Below are positions 1 through 5,158 of a DNA stretch of 5,317 bases, one piece after another. Source of the DNA: Clostridiales bacterium (GTDB lineage Bacteria > Bacillota > Clostridia > Oscillospirales > Oscillospiraceae). The notes under the pieces are model-generated. The model was not told the origin of the DNA. It saw only the letters and a program-made list of their open reading frames with translations, and searched no databases. Every line of letters begins with the position of its first letter. The first letter of the stretch is position 1. A program made the translations under genes and the position numbers. The stretch covers positions 1-5,317 of the forward strand of contig JAJQHP010000134.1 of the NCBI GenBank assembly GCA_021199695.1, written 5' to 3'.

Positions 1-522
1 CCCCCCTCTGTCCGGGAGATCGCCGCCGCCGTGGGGCTGAAAAGCCCCTCCACCGTCCACTTCCACCTGAAAGCGCTGGAGGAGGCTGGGGCCATCGTCC
101 GGGGCAGCGGCAAGACCAGGGCCATCACTCCGGCGGAGGAGCCCACGAGCCGGGTAAACCAGGTGCCTCTGCTGGGCAGCGTGGCGGCGGGCAGCCCCAT
201 CCTGGCGGAGGAGTGCATCGAGGACTATCTGGTGGTTGACACCGACGGCCTCACCGGGGAGCATTTTGCCCTCCGCATCCGGGGGGAGAGTATGCTCAAG
301 GCGGGCATCCTCCCCGGGGACGTCGTCATCGTCCACCAGCAGGAGAACGCCCGGAACGGGGAGATCGTCATCGCTCTCATCGGGGACGAGGCCACCTGCA
401 AGCGGCTGGACCGGCGCAACGGGGAGACCTGGCTGCTGCCGGAGAACGCCGACTATCAGCCCATCGACGGCAGCGAGGCCACCATTCTGGGCAAGGTGAT
501 CGCAGTGGTCCGGCGGTACTGA
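1..522 (+). CDS. lexA: LexA repressor, 5'-truncated by the window edge
   Basis: LexA binds SOS-gene operators as a dimer and cleaves itself when RecA-ssDNA filaments form, which derepresses DNA-repair genes. The frame is open from base 1, so the true start and the first part of the winged-helix DNA-binding domain lie outside the window; 173 residues are visible. They open with [20 protein letters not shown], the LexA recognition-helix region, followed by the wing near the LEEAGAI segment. After a linker comes the S24 peptidase domain: the Ala-Gly cleavage site is visible residues 63-64 (bases 187-192, in SVAAGSP), the nucleophile Ser97 is in RGESM (289-291), and the general-base Lys134 is in EATCKRL (400-402). 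All catalytic elements are present, so the protein should be functional. The promoter, and any LexA box controlling lexA itself, is outside the window. ogt starts one base after the stop. Confidence 0.96.
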   Translation, partial: PPSVREIAAAVGLKSPSTVHFHLKALEEAGAIVRGSGKTRAITPAEEPTSRVNQVPLLGSVAAGSPILAEECIEDYLVVDTDGLTGEHFALRIRGESMLKAGILPGDVVIVHQQENARNGEIVIALIGDEATCKRLDRRNGETWLLPENADYQPIDGSEATILGKVIAVVRRY

Positions 523-523
523 G

Positions 524-988
524 ATGGTCTGCGCCGTCTGGAACGCCCCCATCGGCCCTGTGGCCCTGGGGGAGGAGGAGGGTAGGCTGGTGCGGCTGTG
601 GCTCCCCGGACAGATGCCGTCCGGACTGACGCTGGGAGACAGCCCCGCCCTGGCGGCGGGGCTGTCTGCGTTGGAGGGGTATTTCCGGGGCTGTCCTGTT
701 CCGAAGAACCTGCCCCTGGCACCCCGGGGCACCCCCTTTCAACGGGCGGTCTGGGCTGCTCTGGAGGACATCCCCTGGGGGGAGACGAGGACCTATGGAC
801 AGCTGGCGGCCCAGCTGGGGCGACCGGGAGCCGCCCGGGCGGTGGGCCAGGCCTGCCACCGGAATCCTCTGCCCATTCTCGTCCCCTGCCATCGGGTGGT
901 GGGGGCCAACGGCTCCCTCACCGGTTTTGCGGGAGGACTGGCCTGTAAGGAGGTCCTGCTTCGGCTGGAGCGGGAGGGGCACTTATAG
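524..988 (+). CDS. ogt: Methylated-DNA--[protein]-cysteine S-methyltransferase (Ogt/MGMT)
   Basis: This suicide repair protein moves the methyl or alkyl group of O6-alkylguanine (and O4-alkylthymine) from DNA to its own cysteine. It has 154 residues, the usual size for a stand-alone Ogt without the Ada N-terminal domain. A short, degenerate N-terminal domain (about 1-65) precedes the conserved catalytic domain beginning GTPFQRAVW. Compared with human MGMT, the acceptor is Cys122 in PCHRV, the arginine finger is Arg105 in AARAVG, the DNA-phosphate Tyr is Tyr91, the hinge Asn is Asn114, and the Glu of the Cys-His-Glu relay is Glu149. All are present. The ATG at 524 follows the lexA stop (520-522) by one base, so translation is probably coupled and its Shine-Dalgarno sequence would lie inside the lexA end. 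No clear GC-rich terminator follows the stop. The family is certain; ogt is the conventional symbol. Confidence 0.95.
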   Translation: MVCAVWNAPIGPVALGEEEGRLVRLWLPGQMPSGLTLGDSPALAAGLSALEGYFRGCPVPKNLPLAPRGTPFQRAVWAALEDIPWGETRTYGQLAAQLGRPGAARAVGQACHRNPLPILVPCHRVVGANGSLTGFAGGLACKEVLLRLEREGHL

Positions 989-1053
989 AAATAAAATTAT
1001 TTGAAAAAATCTTTTGAAAAGTGCTTGACAAGAACGGCCTTCTGTGGTATCAT
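989..1053 (+). promoter_or_regulatory. Strong sigma-A type promoter with A/T-rich upstream element
   Basis: A perfect -35 TTGACA at 1025-1030 and a -10 TATCAT at 1048-1053 are separated by 17 bases; transcription should begin near 1060. The 36 bases upstream (989-1024) are almost all A/T, with TTGAAAA repeated at 1001 and 1014, as in UP elements that bind the alpha subunit of RNA polymerase. The base composition changes abruptly from the GC-rich ogt gene. No plausible gene start follows at a normal distance, which points to an untranslated RNA as the product. Confidence 0.8.
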
Positions 1054-1737
1054 ACTGCCATGGAGAGGAGGGAACCCCAATTCCCCCACTCTACAGGATC
1101 AGGATAGTCCCCACGGGAAGCCGATTTCCAACATCGCACTTTCCTAAGCGACATCCAGAGGAGACGGAACCAAAGCAGAAAATTCGCCGGACAAGCTGCC
1201 GGAGGGGAACCGCTCATACCGGAGAGGCGTCGGCTGCAAACAGCGTCCTGGGAGGACAGGCTGGGAGCAGACAAATGATTCAAAGGGTGAGACGGCAAGA
1301 CCAAAGGGCAGGAGAACAGGCGGAGAAGGCGGCACAGAGAAATCCTGGATGAGAGTTTCCGATACCGGAGCGTGTATTCAGAAAAGCACACTTCTGAATG
1401 GACAGGAAGGGGAGGAAAATCAAAGCAGGAGGACAGGTGCAGCGGCAGAGGAAAATCGTTTCCGGGATGAAAAAGCAGCAAAACCTCACCGACCGATCTT
1501 TCCAAAGAAATGCTTTTTACCAGAGCAAAAACCAAAAAGGATGATATCTGAACCAACAGGTTGATTCTGAAAGGACGGATTTTCAACGGATCTGATTTCT
1601 AAGGAAAGCGCCTCCTGAGGGGACTATCTGAACCTGGCTCCGGCGACCGTGCGACCGGAGAGCCGTCGCGGATAACAGTTTTGAGACTGCGTGATATAAG
1701 GCGAAGGGATTCTGGAGAACAGGAGGTTATCGGTAAA

Positions 1738-1767
1738 ATGACAGACTTTAAGAGGGAACGGAAGTGA
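1738..1767 (+). CDS. Possible 9-codon peptide inside the RNA (MTDFKRERK), doubtful
   Basis: An ATG at 1738 opens a nine-residue frame, MTDFKRERK, with TGA at 1765-1767. A consensus AGGAGG lies at 1721-1726, 11 bases upstream, which is a slightly long spacing. The stop falls in the left arm of the terminator stem, so a translating ribosome could disturb the hairpin. The GTTATC next to the ribosome site can pair with GATAAC at 1671-1676, which would hide it. In purine-rich sequence AGGAGG can occur by chance, so this is recorded only as a possibility: leader peptide, dual-function RNA or coincidence. Confidence 0.15.
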   Translation: MTDFKRERK

Positions 1768-1808
1768 CCTGTACCGTAGCGCAGCGGGTACAGGTCACTT
1801 CCATTTTT
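1760..1808 (+). terminator. Intrinsic terminator of the large RNA
   Basis: Bases 1760-1775 and 1787-1802 form a perfect 16-bp stem with an 11-base loop (GTAGCGCAGCG), followed directly by A and five Ts (1804-1808). The minus-strand reading lacks a U tract, so it acts on plus-strand transcripts. The stem is unusually long and perfect for a simple terminator and may also serve as the 3' domain of the RNA. Confidence 0.85.
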
Positions 1809-1823
1809 GCATGACAGAACACA

Positions 1824-1861
1824 CGCCCGACCTCCGGAAAACAGGAGGCCGGGCGTTTTTT
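1824..1861. terminator. Terminator between convergent units (probably bidirectional)
   Basis: Bases 1824-1835 pair with 1844-1855 (12 positions, 8-base loop GGAAAACA), followed by six Ts on the plus strand (1856-1861). On the plus strand one position is an A·C mismatch (1830/1849). On the minus strand the same position is a G·U pair, so the minus-strand hairpin is fully paired. It lies 11 bases beyond the stop codon of the downstream mgtE, followed on that strand by the U-rich TGTGTTCTGT. It most likely ends the mgtE operon and backs up termination of the large RNA. Confidence 0.8.
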
Positions 1862-1865
1862 GTGG

Positions 1866-3248
1866 CTAAATATGAAGCAAAAGCACGGCGATGCCGAAGT
1901 AGATCAGCAGGGAGAGGGCGTCCACCACGGTGGTGATAAAGGGGCTGGCCAGCACCGCCGGGTCGAGCCCCACCTGGTTGGCCAGAATGGGGAACAGCGC
2001 ACCCAGCAGCTTGGCGGCGGCCACCGTCACAATGATGGTCAGGGAGACCACCAGGGCCACCGTCACCGTCACGGCGGGGTTGCTCATGAGCAGACGGTCC
2101 ACCAGCATCATTTTACCGAAATTCACCACGGCCAGGGTGACGCCGCTGAGCAGGGCCACCCGCAGCTCCTTCCACAGCACCCGGCCCGTGTCCCGTATCC
2201 CGATCTCGTGGAGGGACAGGGCGCGGATGATCTCCGCCGAGGACTGAGCGCCGGAGTTGCCGCCGGTGTCGCTGAGCATGGTGATAAAGGAGGTGAGCAC
2301 CATGCAGGCGGCCAGGGCGTCCTCGTAGCTGGAGATGATCTGGGCGGTAAAGGTGGAGGACAGCATGAGCAGCAGCAGCCAGGGGAGGCGGCTGGCGGAG
2401 ATTTGCCGGACGCCGGAGCGGAGGTAGGGCGTCTCCGAGGGGAGCATACCGGCCATCTTCTGGATGTCCTCGGTGGTCTCCTCCTGCATGACGTCCATCA
2501 CGTCGTCGGCGGTGATGATGCCCACCAGCCGTCCGCCGGCGTCTACCACCGGCATGGCCAGCAGGTCGTATCGCCCGAATTTCCGGGCCACCGACTCCTG
2601 ATCCTCCCGGGTGGCGGCGGAGATGGGGTCGCTGTCCATGATCTCTCCCACCGTGTCCTCGTAGGCCGCCAGCATCAGCGCCCGGATGGTGACAAATCCG
2701 GTGAGCCGCCGACCGGCGTCCACCACATAGCAGACGTCGATGGTCTCCACGTTCTCCGCCTCCCGGCGGATGCGCTGGAAGCAGTCGGCCACCGTCATAT
2801 CCTGCTCCAGATCGATGAGCTCGGTGGTCATCAGCGCCCCGGCGGAGTCCTTGGGGTAGTTCAAAATCTGGTTGATGCCCTCCCGCATCTCCGGGGCGGC
2901 GTAGGCCAGGATGCGCCGGACCACGTTGGCGGGCATCTCCTCCACGATGTCGGCGGCGTCGTCCAGGTACAGCTCGTCCAGCACCGCCCGCAACTCGCTG
3001 TTGGAGAAACCGGCGATGAGCTGCTGCTGGTGCTCCGGGGTCAGCTCCACGAATACCTCCGCCGCCGTCTCCTCGGGCAGCAGCCGGAACAGCAGGGGTA
3101 TGCTCTCTCCGGAGAGGCTGTCCATGAGCTGGGCCACGTCGGCGGGCTCCAGGGGGAGGAGCATACCCCGGAGCTGGGCGTATTGCTTTTGTTTCAGAAG
3201 GCTCTCCGCAATGGCGGTGAGCCGGTAGAATTTTTCCTCAGGATACAT
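1866..3248 (-). CDS. mgtE: MgtE-type Mg2+ transporter, second copy
   Basis: MgtE is a homodimeric Mg2+-selective channel of the inner membrane, closed when its cytosolic domains bind Mg2+. This copy has 460 residues, close to the roughly 450 of the Thermus protein. The order is N-terminal helical domain (about 1-137), CBS1 (about 140-197), CBS2 (about 203-256), connecting (plug) helix, then a membrane domain from about 289 with PWLLLLML, GGNSG (329-333), and the last helix with pore Asp443 in VVDALSLLIYF. The Gly often found after this Asp is replaced by Ser, as in the sister copy. ATG at 3248 is chosen because AAAGGAGGT lies seven bases upstream; a GTG at 3293 gives 15 extra residues but no such site. 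CBS1 reads TIRA where the sister copy reads TIRD. Its start lies 54 bases beyond the stop of the first copy, so the two are probably co-transcribed under one M-box. Confidence 0.95.
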   Translation of the reverse strand: MYPEEKFYRLTAIAESLLKQKQYAQLRGMLLPLEPADVAQLMDSLSGESIPLLFRLLPEETAAEVFVELTPEHQQQLIAGFSNSELRAVLDELYLDDAADIVEEMPANVVRRILAYAAPEMREGINQILNYPKDSAGALMTTELIDLEQDMTVADCFQRIRREAENVETIDVCYVVDAGRRLTGFVTIRALMLAAYEDTVGEIMDSDPISAATREDQESVARKFGRYDLLAMPVVDAGGRLVGIITADDVMDVMQEETTEDIQKMAGMLPSETPYLRSGVRQISASRLPWLLLLMLSSTFTAQIISSYEDALAACMVLTSFITMLSDTGGNSGAQSSAEIIRALSLHEIGIRDTGRVLWKELRVALLSGVTLAVVNFGKMMLVDRLLMSNPAVTVTVALVVSLTIIVTVAAAKLLGALFPILANQVGLDPAVLASPFITTVVDALSLLIYFGIAVLLLHI

Positions 3249-3254
3249 GACGTG

Positions 3255-3263
3255 ACCTCCTTT
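3255..3263 (-). promoter_or_regulatory. Ribosome binding site of the second mgtE
   Basis: On the minus strand this reads AAAGGAGGT, a near-perfect Shine-Dalgarno sequence, seven bases before ATG at 3248. It decides the start of the downstream mgtE against the longer GTG option at 3293. Confidence 0.9.
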
Positions 3264-3302
3264 CCGGAATAGGGGTGCCGGGGAGAGTGCCACGGGTCAG
3301 GC

Positions 3303-4688
3303 TCACATGGGGATGAGGGCCAGAGCAAACCCGAAGTAGATGAGCAGGGACAGGGCGTCCACGATGGTGGTGATGAGGGGACTTGCCAGCACGGCAGGGT
3401 CCAGCCCCACCTTGTCCGCCAGGACGGGGAGGATAGCACCGATGGTCTTGGCGCAGATGACGGTGCAGATCAGGGTCAGGCTGACCACCAGGGCCACCAG
3501 AGGGGTGACCGCCGGGTTGTTGAACAGCATCCGGTCGATGAGCATCATTTTCAGGAAGTTGGCCGCCGCCAGAGCGACGCCGCAGACGATGGCCACCCGG
3601 CACTCCTTCCAGATGACCCGGGGCAGGTCGCTGAACCGGATCTCGTGGAGGGACAGGGCCCGGATGATGGCCACAGAGGACTGGGAGCCGGAGTTGCCGC
3701 CGGTGCCGCTGAGGATGGTGATATAGGAGGTCAAAATCATGCAGGCGGACAGGGCACTTTCGAATTTGGTGATGATAATGCTGGAGAAGGTGGCCGACAG
3801 CATGAGCAGCAGCAGCCAGGGGAAGCGGCTCTTCCACGTCTCCAGCACGCCGGTGCGGAGATAGGGCTTGTCGGTGGGCAGGATGGCCGCCATCTTCTCG
3901 ATGTCCTCGGTGGCCTCGGCCTGCATGACGTCCATCACGTCGTCGGCGGTGATGATGCCCACCAGGCGGTTTTCCGTGTCCACCACCGGCATGGCCATCA
4001 GGTCATACCGGCTGAACCGCTGGGCCACCGTCTCCTGGTCCTCCAGGGTGGTGACGGAGAGGAGGTTGGTGTCCATGATCTCTCCGATCTCGTCCTCATA
4101 GCTGGCGAGAAACAGGTCACGAATGGTGACATAGCCCAGCAGCTTCCGGTTTTTCTCCACCACGTAGCAGACGTTGATGGTCTCCACGTCGGAGGCGTTT
4201 CGCCGGATGCGCTTGAAGCAATCCTCCACCGTCATGTCCCGCTTCAGGTCGATATACTCGGTGGTCATCAGGGACCCAGCGGAGTCCTCGGGGTACTTCA
4301 AAATCTCGTTGATGCTCTTGCGCATCTCCGGCTCGGAGTGGGCCAGGATGCGCCGGACCACGTTGGCGGGCATCTCCTCTACGATGTCCACGGCGTCGTC
4401 CAGATACAGCTCGTCCAGCACCTCCTTCAGCTCGGTGTTGGAAAAGCTGCGGATGAGCTGCTCCTGGTGCTCCGGGTTCAGCTCCACGAACACCTCTGCC
4501 GCCGTCTCCTTGGGCAGCAGCCGAAACACCAGGGGGATGCTCTCCCCGGCAAGGTCGTCCATGAGCTGGGCGATGTCCACCGGCTCCAGAGGGAGCAGGC
4601 TGCCCCGGAGCTGGGCATACTGTTTTCGCTTCAGGAGATCCTCTACTATGTGGACCATTTTTTCCCGTCTGCTCTCAAAATCTGCCAC
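3303..4688 (-). CDS. mgtE: MgtE-type Mg2+ transporter, first copy, M-box controlled
   Basis: This Mg2+ channel has 461 residues and is collinear without gaps with the downstream copy from the QYAQLRG segment onward, clearly more similar in the cytosolic half than in the membrane half (by eye). Order: N-terminal helical domain (about 1-138), CBS1 (about 141-198, with intact TIRD, Asp191), CBS2 (about 204-257, VGIITADDVMDVM), plug helix, and membrane domain from about 290 with GGNSG at 330-334 and pore Asp444 in TTIVDALSLLIYF. I chose GTG at 4688: AAGGGGG lies eight bases upstream and the resulting N-terminus matches the length of the paralog. ATG at 4658 (451 residues) is possible but lacks a good ribosome site. 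The open frame continues upstream to 4853, but that part covers the riboswitch and terminator and cannot be protein. Expression should rise when Mg2+ is scarce, through the leader riboswitch. Confidence 0.95.
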   Translation of the reverse strand: MADFESRREKMVHIVEDLLKRKQYAQLRGSLLPLEPVDIAQLMDDLAGESIPLVFRLLPKETAAEVFVELNPEHQEQLIRSFSNTELKEVLDELYLDDAVDIVEEMPANVVRRILAHSEPEMRKSINEILKYPEDSAGSLMTTEYIDLKRDMTVEDCFKRIRRNASDVETINVCYVVEKNRKLLGYVTIRDLFLASYEDEIGEIMDTNLLSVTTLEDQETVAQRFSRYDLMAMPVVDTENRLVGIITADDVMDVMQAEATEDIEKMAAILPTDKPYLRTGVLETWKSRFPWLLLLMLSATFSSIIITKFESALSACMILTSYITILSGTGGNSGSQSSVAIIRALSLHEIRFSDLPRVIWKECRVAIVCGVALAAANFLKMMLIDRMLFNNPAVTPLVALVVSLTLICTVICAKTIGAILPVLADKVGLDPAVLASPLITTIVDALSLLIYFGFALALIPM

Positions 4689-4696
4689 AGCAACGA

Positions 4697-4703
4697 CCCC
4701 CTT
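4697..4703 (-). promoter_or_regulatory. Ribosome binding site of the first mgtE (GTG start)
   Basis: AAGGGGG on the minus strand, eight bases before GTG at 4688. It is less than ideal but is the best site in the region and supports a GTG start. A small CCCC/GGGG hairpin (4719-4731) separates it from the riboswitch terminator. Confidence 0.6.
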
Positions 4704-4736
4704 TTTCCCTGATTTCCGCCCCTCTGCGGGGAGGAC

Positions 4737-4772
4737 AAAAAAGCATCTGATACCATGTCCGGCATCAGATGC
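4737..4772 (-). terminator. Riboswitch-controlled intrinsic terminator in the mgtE leader
   Basis: On the minus strand a 12-position stem (GCATCTGATGCC with GGTATCAGATGC, one G·U pair, loop GGACAT) is followed by six Us (complement of 4737-4742). It sits between the M-box aptamer and the mgtE ribosome site, the standard place for the expression platform. A 5-bp hairpin (4792-4806, CGTCC/GGACG) lies between aptamer and terminator. The GATGC at 4829-4833 could pair with the GCATC of the terminator's 5' arm and so act as part of an antiterminator; that pairing is inference. Confidence 0.92.
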
Positions 4773-4811
4773 ACGCGAGCGCCATTCAGACCGTCCCAAA
4801 AGGACGCCCAC

Positions 4812-4960
4812 CCACCGTTCAAGCTTTAGCATCACAAGGCAGTGAAATTGCATTAGACGACACCTTTGGGTTCGATGTCACCTGTTCAGACCAACGGATC
4901 GTGTCTCCACGACTTTGCGGCAGCAACCCGTATCCTTGTGGTAGCCTTACCTACCGGATC
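4812..4960 (-). promoter_or_regulatory. M-box (ykoK) Mg2+ riboswitch aptamer
   Basis: Read on the minus strand, the conserved blocks of the M-box occur in the right order: GGTAAGGCTACC (4951-4940), GGATACGGGTTGCTGCC (4935-4919), GGAGAC (4908-4903), CTGAACAGGTGACATCGAA (4889-4871) then CCCAAAGGTG (4870-4861), and GATGCTAAAGC (4833-4823). M-box RNAs fold compactly when several Mg2+ ions bind, and in Bacillus this stops transcription of mgtE. With the terminator downstream this should be an OFF switch at high Mg2+. Outer limits are approximate because the P1 helix is not obvious by eye. Some conserved bases look substituted (GGTTGCTGCC where GGCTGCTGCC is usual). Confidence 0.93.
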
Positions 4961-4978
4961 GATATTCTCTTTCTACCC

Positions 4979-5010
4979 ATTATAGTATGCCAATTAGCGG
5001 CTGATGTCAA
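4979..5010 (-). promoter_or_regulatory. Promoter of the mgtE operon
   Basis: On the minus strand TTGACA (5010-5005) is followed after 17 bases by TACTAT (4987-4982). An overlapping perfect TATAAT (4984-4979) sits at a less favourable 20-base spacing. Either -10 puts the start near 4972, about 12-20 bases before the M-box. Confidence 0.82.
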
Positions 5011-5063
5011 CCCCATGGAGCACAAAAAGCGCAGTTTGGAAGGGGAGCGGCGGGTGGGAAACG

Positions 5064-5089
5064 TGCAATTTCCCCGATTGCAATTTCCC
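5064..5089. repeat. Two direct repeats of TGCAATTTCCC
   Basis: The 11-base unit occurs at 5064-5074 and again at 5079-5089, a period of 15 bases. The second copy overlaps the -35 of the rightward promoter. The pair looks like a tandem binding site for a transcription factor; no factor can be named from the sequence. Confidence 0.6.
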
Positions 5090-5105
5090 GCCGATGTGGT
5101 ACACT
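5078..5105 (+). promoter_or_regulatory. Likely promoter of the rightward membrane-protein gene
   Basis: TTGCAA (5078-5083) and TACACT (5100-5105) are 16 bases apart. Transcription would begin near 5112, about 47 bases before ATG at 5159. The boxes are moderate matches; the promoter diverges from that of the mgtE operon. Confidence 0.5.
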
Positions 5106-5112
5106 GTTGTAC
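5099..5112. promoter_or_regulatory. Inverted repeat over the -10 region (GTACA, 4 bases, TGTAC)
   Basis: GTACA at 5099-5103 and TGTAC at 5108-5112 form a perfect 5-bp dyad with a CTGT spacer, covering the -10 box and the likely start site. The position fits a repressor operator. No U tract follows, so it is not a terminator. Confidence 0.4.
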
Positions 5113-5158
5113 ATGAGACTGCCGCCCCGAAAGAGGCGTTGACGGGAAGTGAGACGGG

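Larger units (their letters stand above)
1060..1808 (+). ncRNA. Candidate large structured non-coding RNA (about 750 nt), class not identified
   Basis: The unit has its own promoter (-35 1025, -10 1048) and ends in a strong terminator hairpin. Between them no frame looks like protein. The strand is purine-rich and T-poor (39 of 60 bases are purines and 6 are T in 1201-1260), unlike the flanking genes. Pairing is extensive. A long-range helix joins 1094-1118 to 1613-1636, with a 10-bp perfect core (GATAGTCCCC with GGGGACTATC), and continues inward as 1139-1148 with 1599-1608. Local hairpins include 1241-1263 (CAGC/GTCCT closed by AGGAC/GCTG), 1376-1399 (8 bp, ATTCAGAA with TTCTGAAT), 1450-1463 (GGAAA/TTTCC), 1551-1562 (AACC/GGTT), 1636-1664 (GGCTCCGG) and 1676-1689 (CAGT/ACTG). 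Size and architecture recall the ornate large bacterial RNAs (GOLLD, ROOL, OLE), but I cannot assign it to any of them from memory. It contains no tRNA-like part. Function unknown; 5' and 3' ends are inferred. Confidence 0.7.

Noticed and set aside
1031..1043. AGAACGGCCTTCT between -35 and -10 as a LexA box
   Set aside because: The Firmicutes LexA box is GAAC-N4-GTTC; here the right half is TTCT and the central pair is mismatched. A different operator is possible but unsupported.
1467..1544. 25-codon plus-strand frame (MKKQQNLTDRSF...) within the RNA
   Set aside because: The nearest Shine-Dalgarno-like AGAGGA is about 14 bases upstream, and a local hairpin (GGAAA/TTTCC) lies between. There is no other coding evidence; chance is likely.
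1044..1586. Open frames of up to 178 codons on either strand within the 989-1865 region
   Set aside because: The plus-strand frame from 1044 starts inside the promoter. The others have low-complexity, biased composition, no ribosome site and no recognisable domain. They are explained by the purine-rich strand having few stop codons.
1060..1808. Assignment of the RNA to RNase P, tmRNA, 6S, SRP or OLE
   Set aside because: It is longer than the first four and I see none of their hallmark motifs (no tRNA-like end, no P4-type core that I can recognise). OLE normally sits with isoprenoid genes and I see no matching conserved blocks.
1860..3272. 470-codon plus-strand frame opposite the second mgtE, and a 355-codon one (3645-4712) opposite the first
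   Set aside because: Their products are rich in His, Gly, Gln and Val with no domain, and they mirror high-GC codon use of the clearly real MgtE genes on the minus strand.
3249..3302. Second riboswitch or promoter between the two mgtE genes
   Set aside because: Only 54 bases, with no M-box blocks and no -35/-10 pair; it holds just the ribosome site.
4689..4853. N-terminal extension of the first MgtE to 516 residues
   Set aside because: The extra 55 codons overlap the M-box aptamer and its terminator and have no similarity to the paralog.
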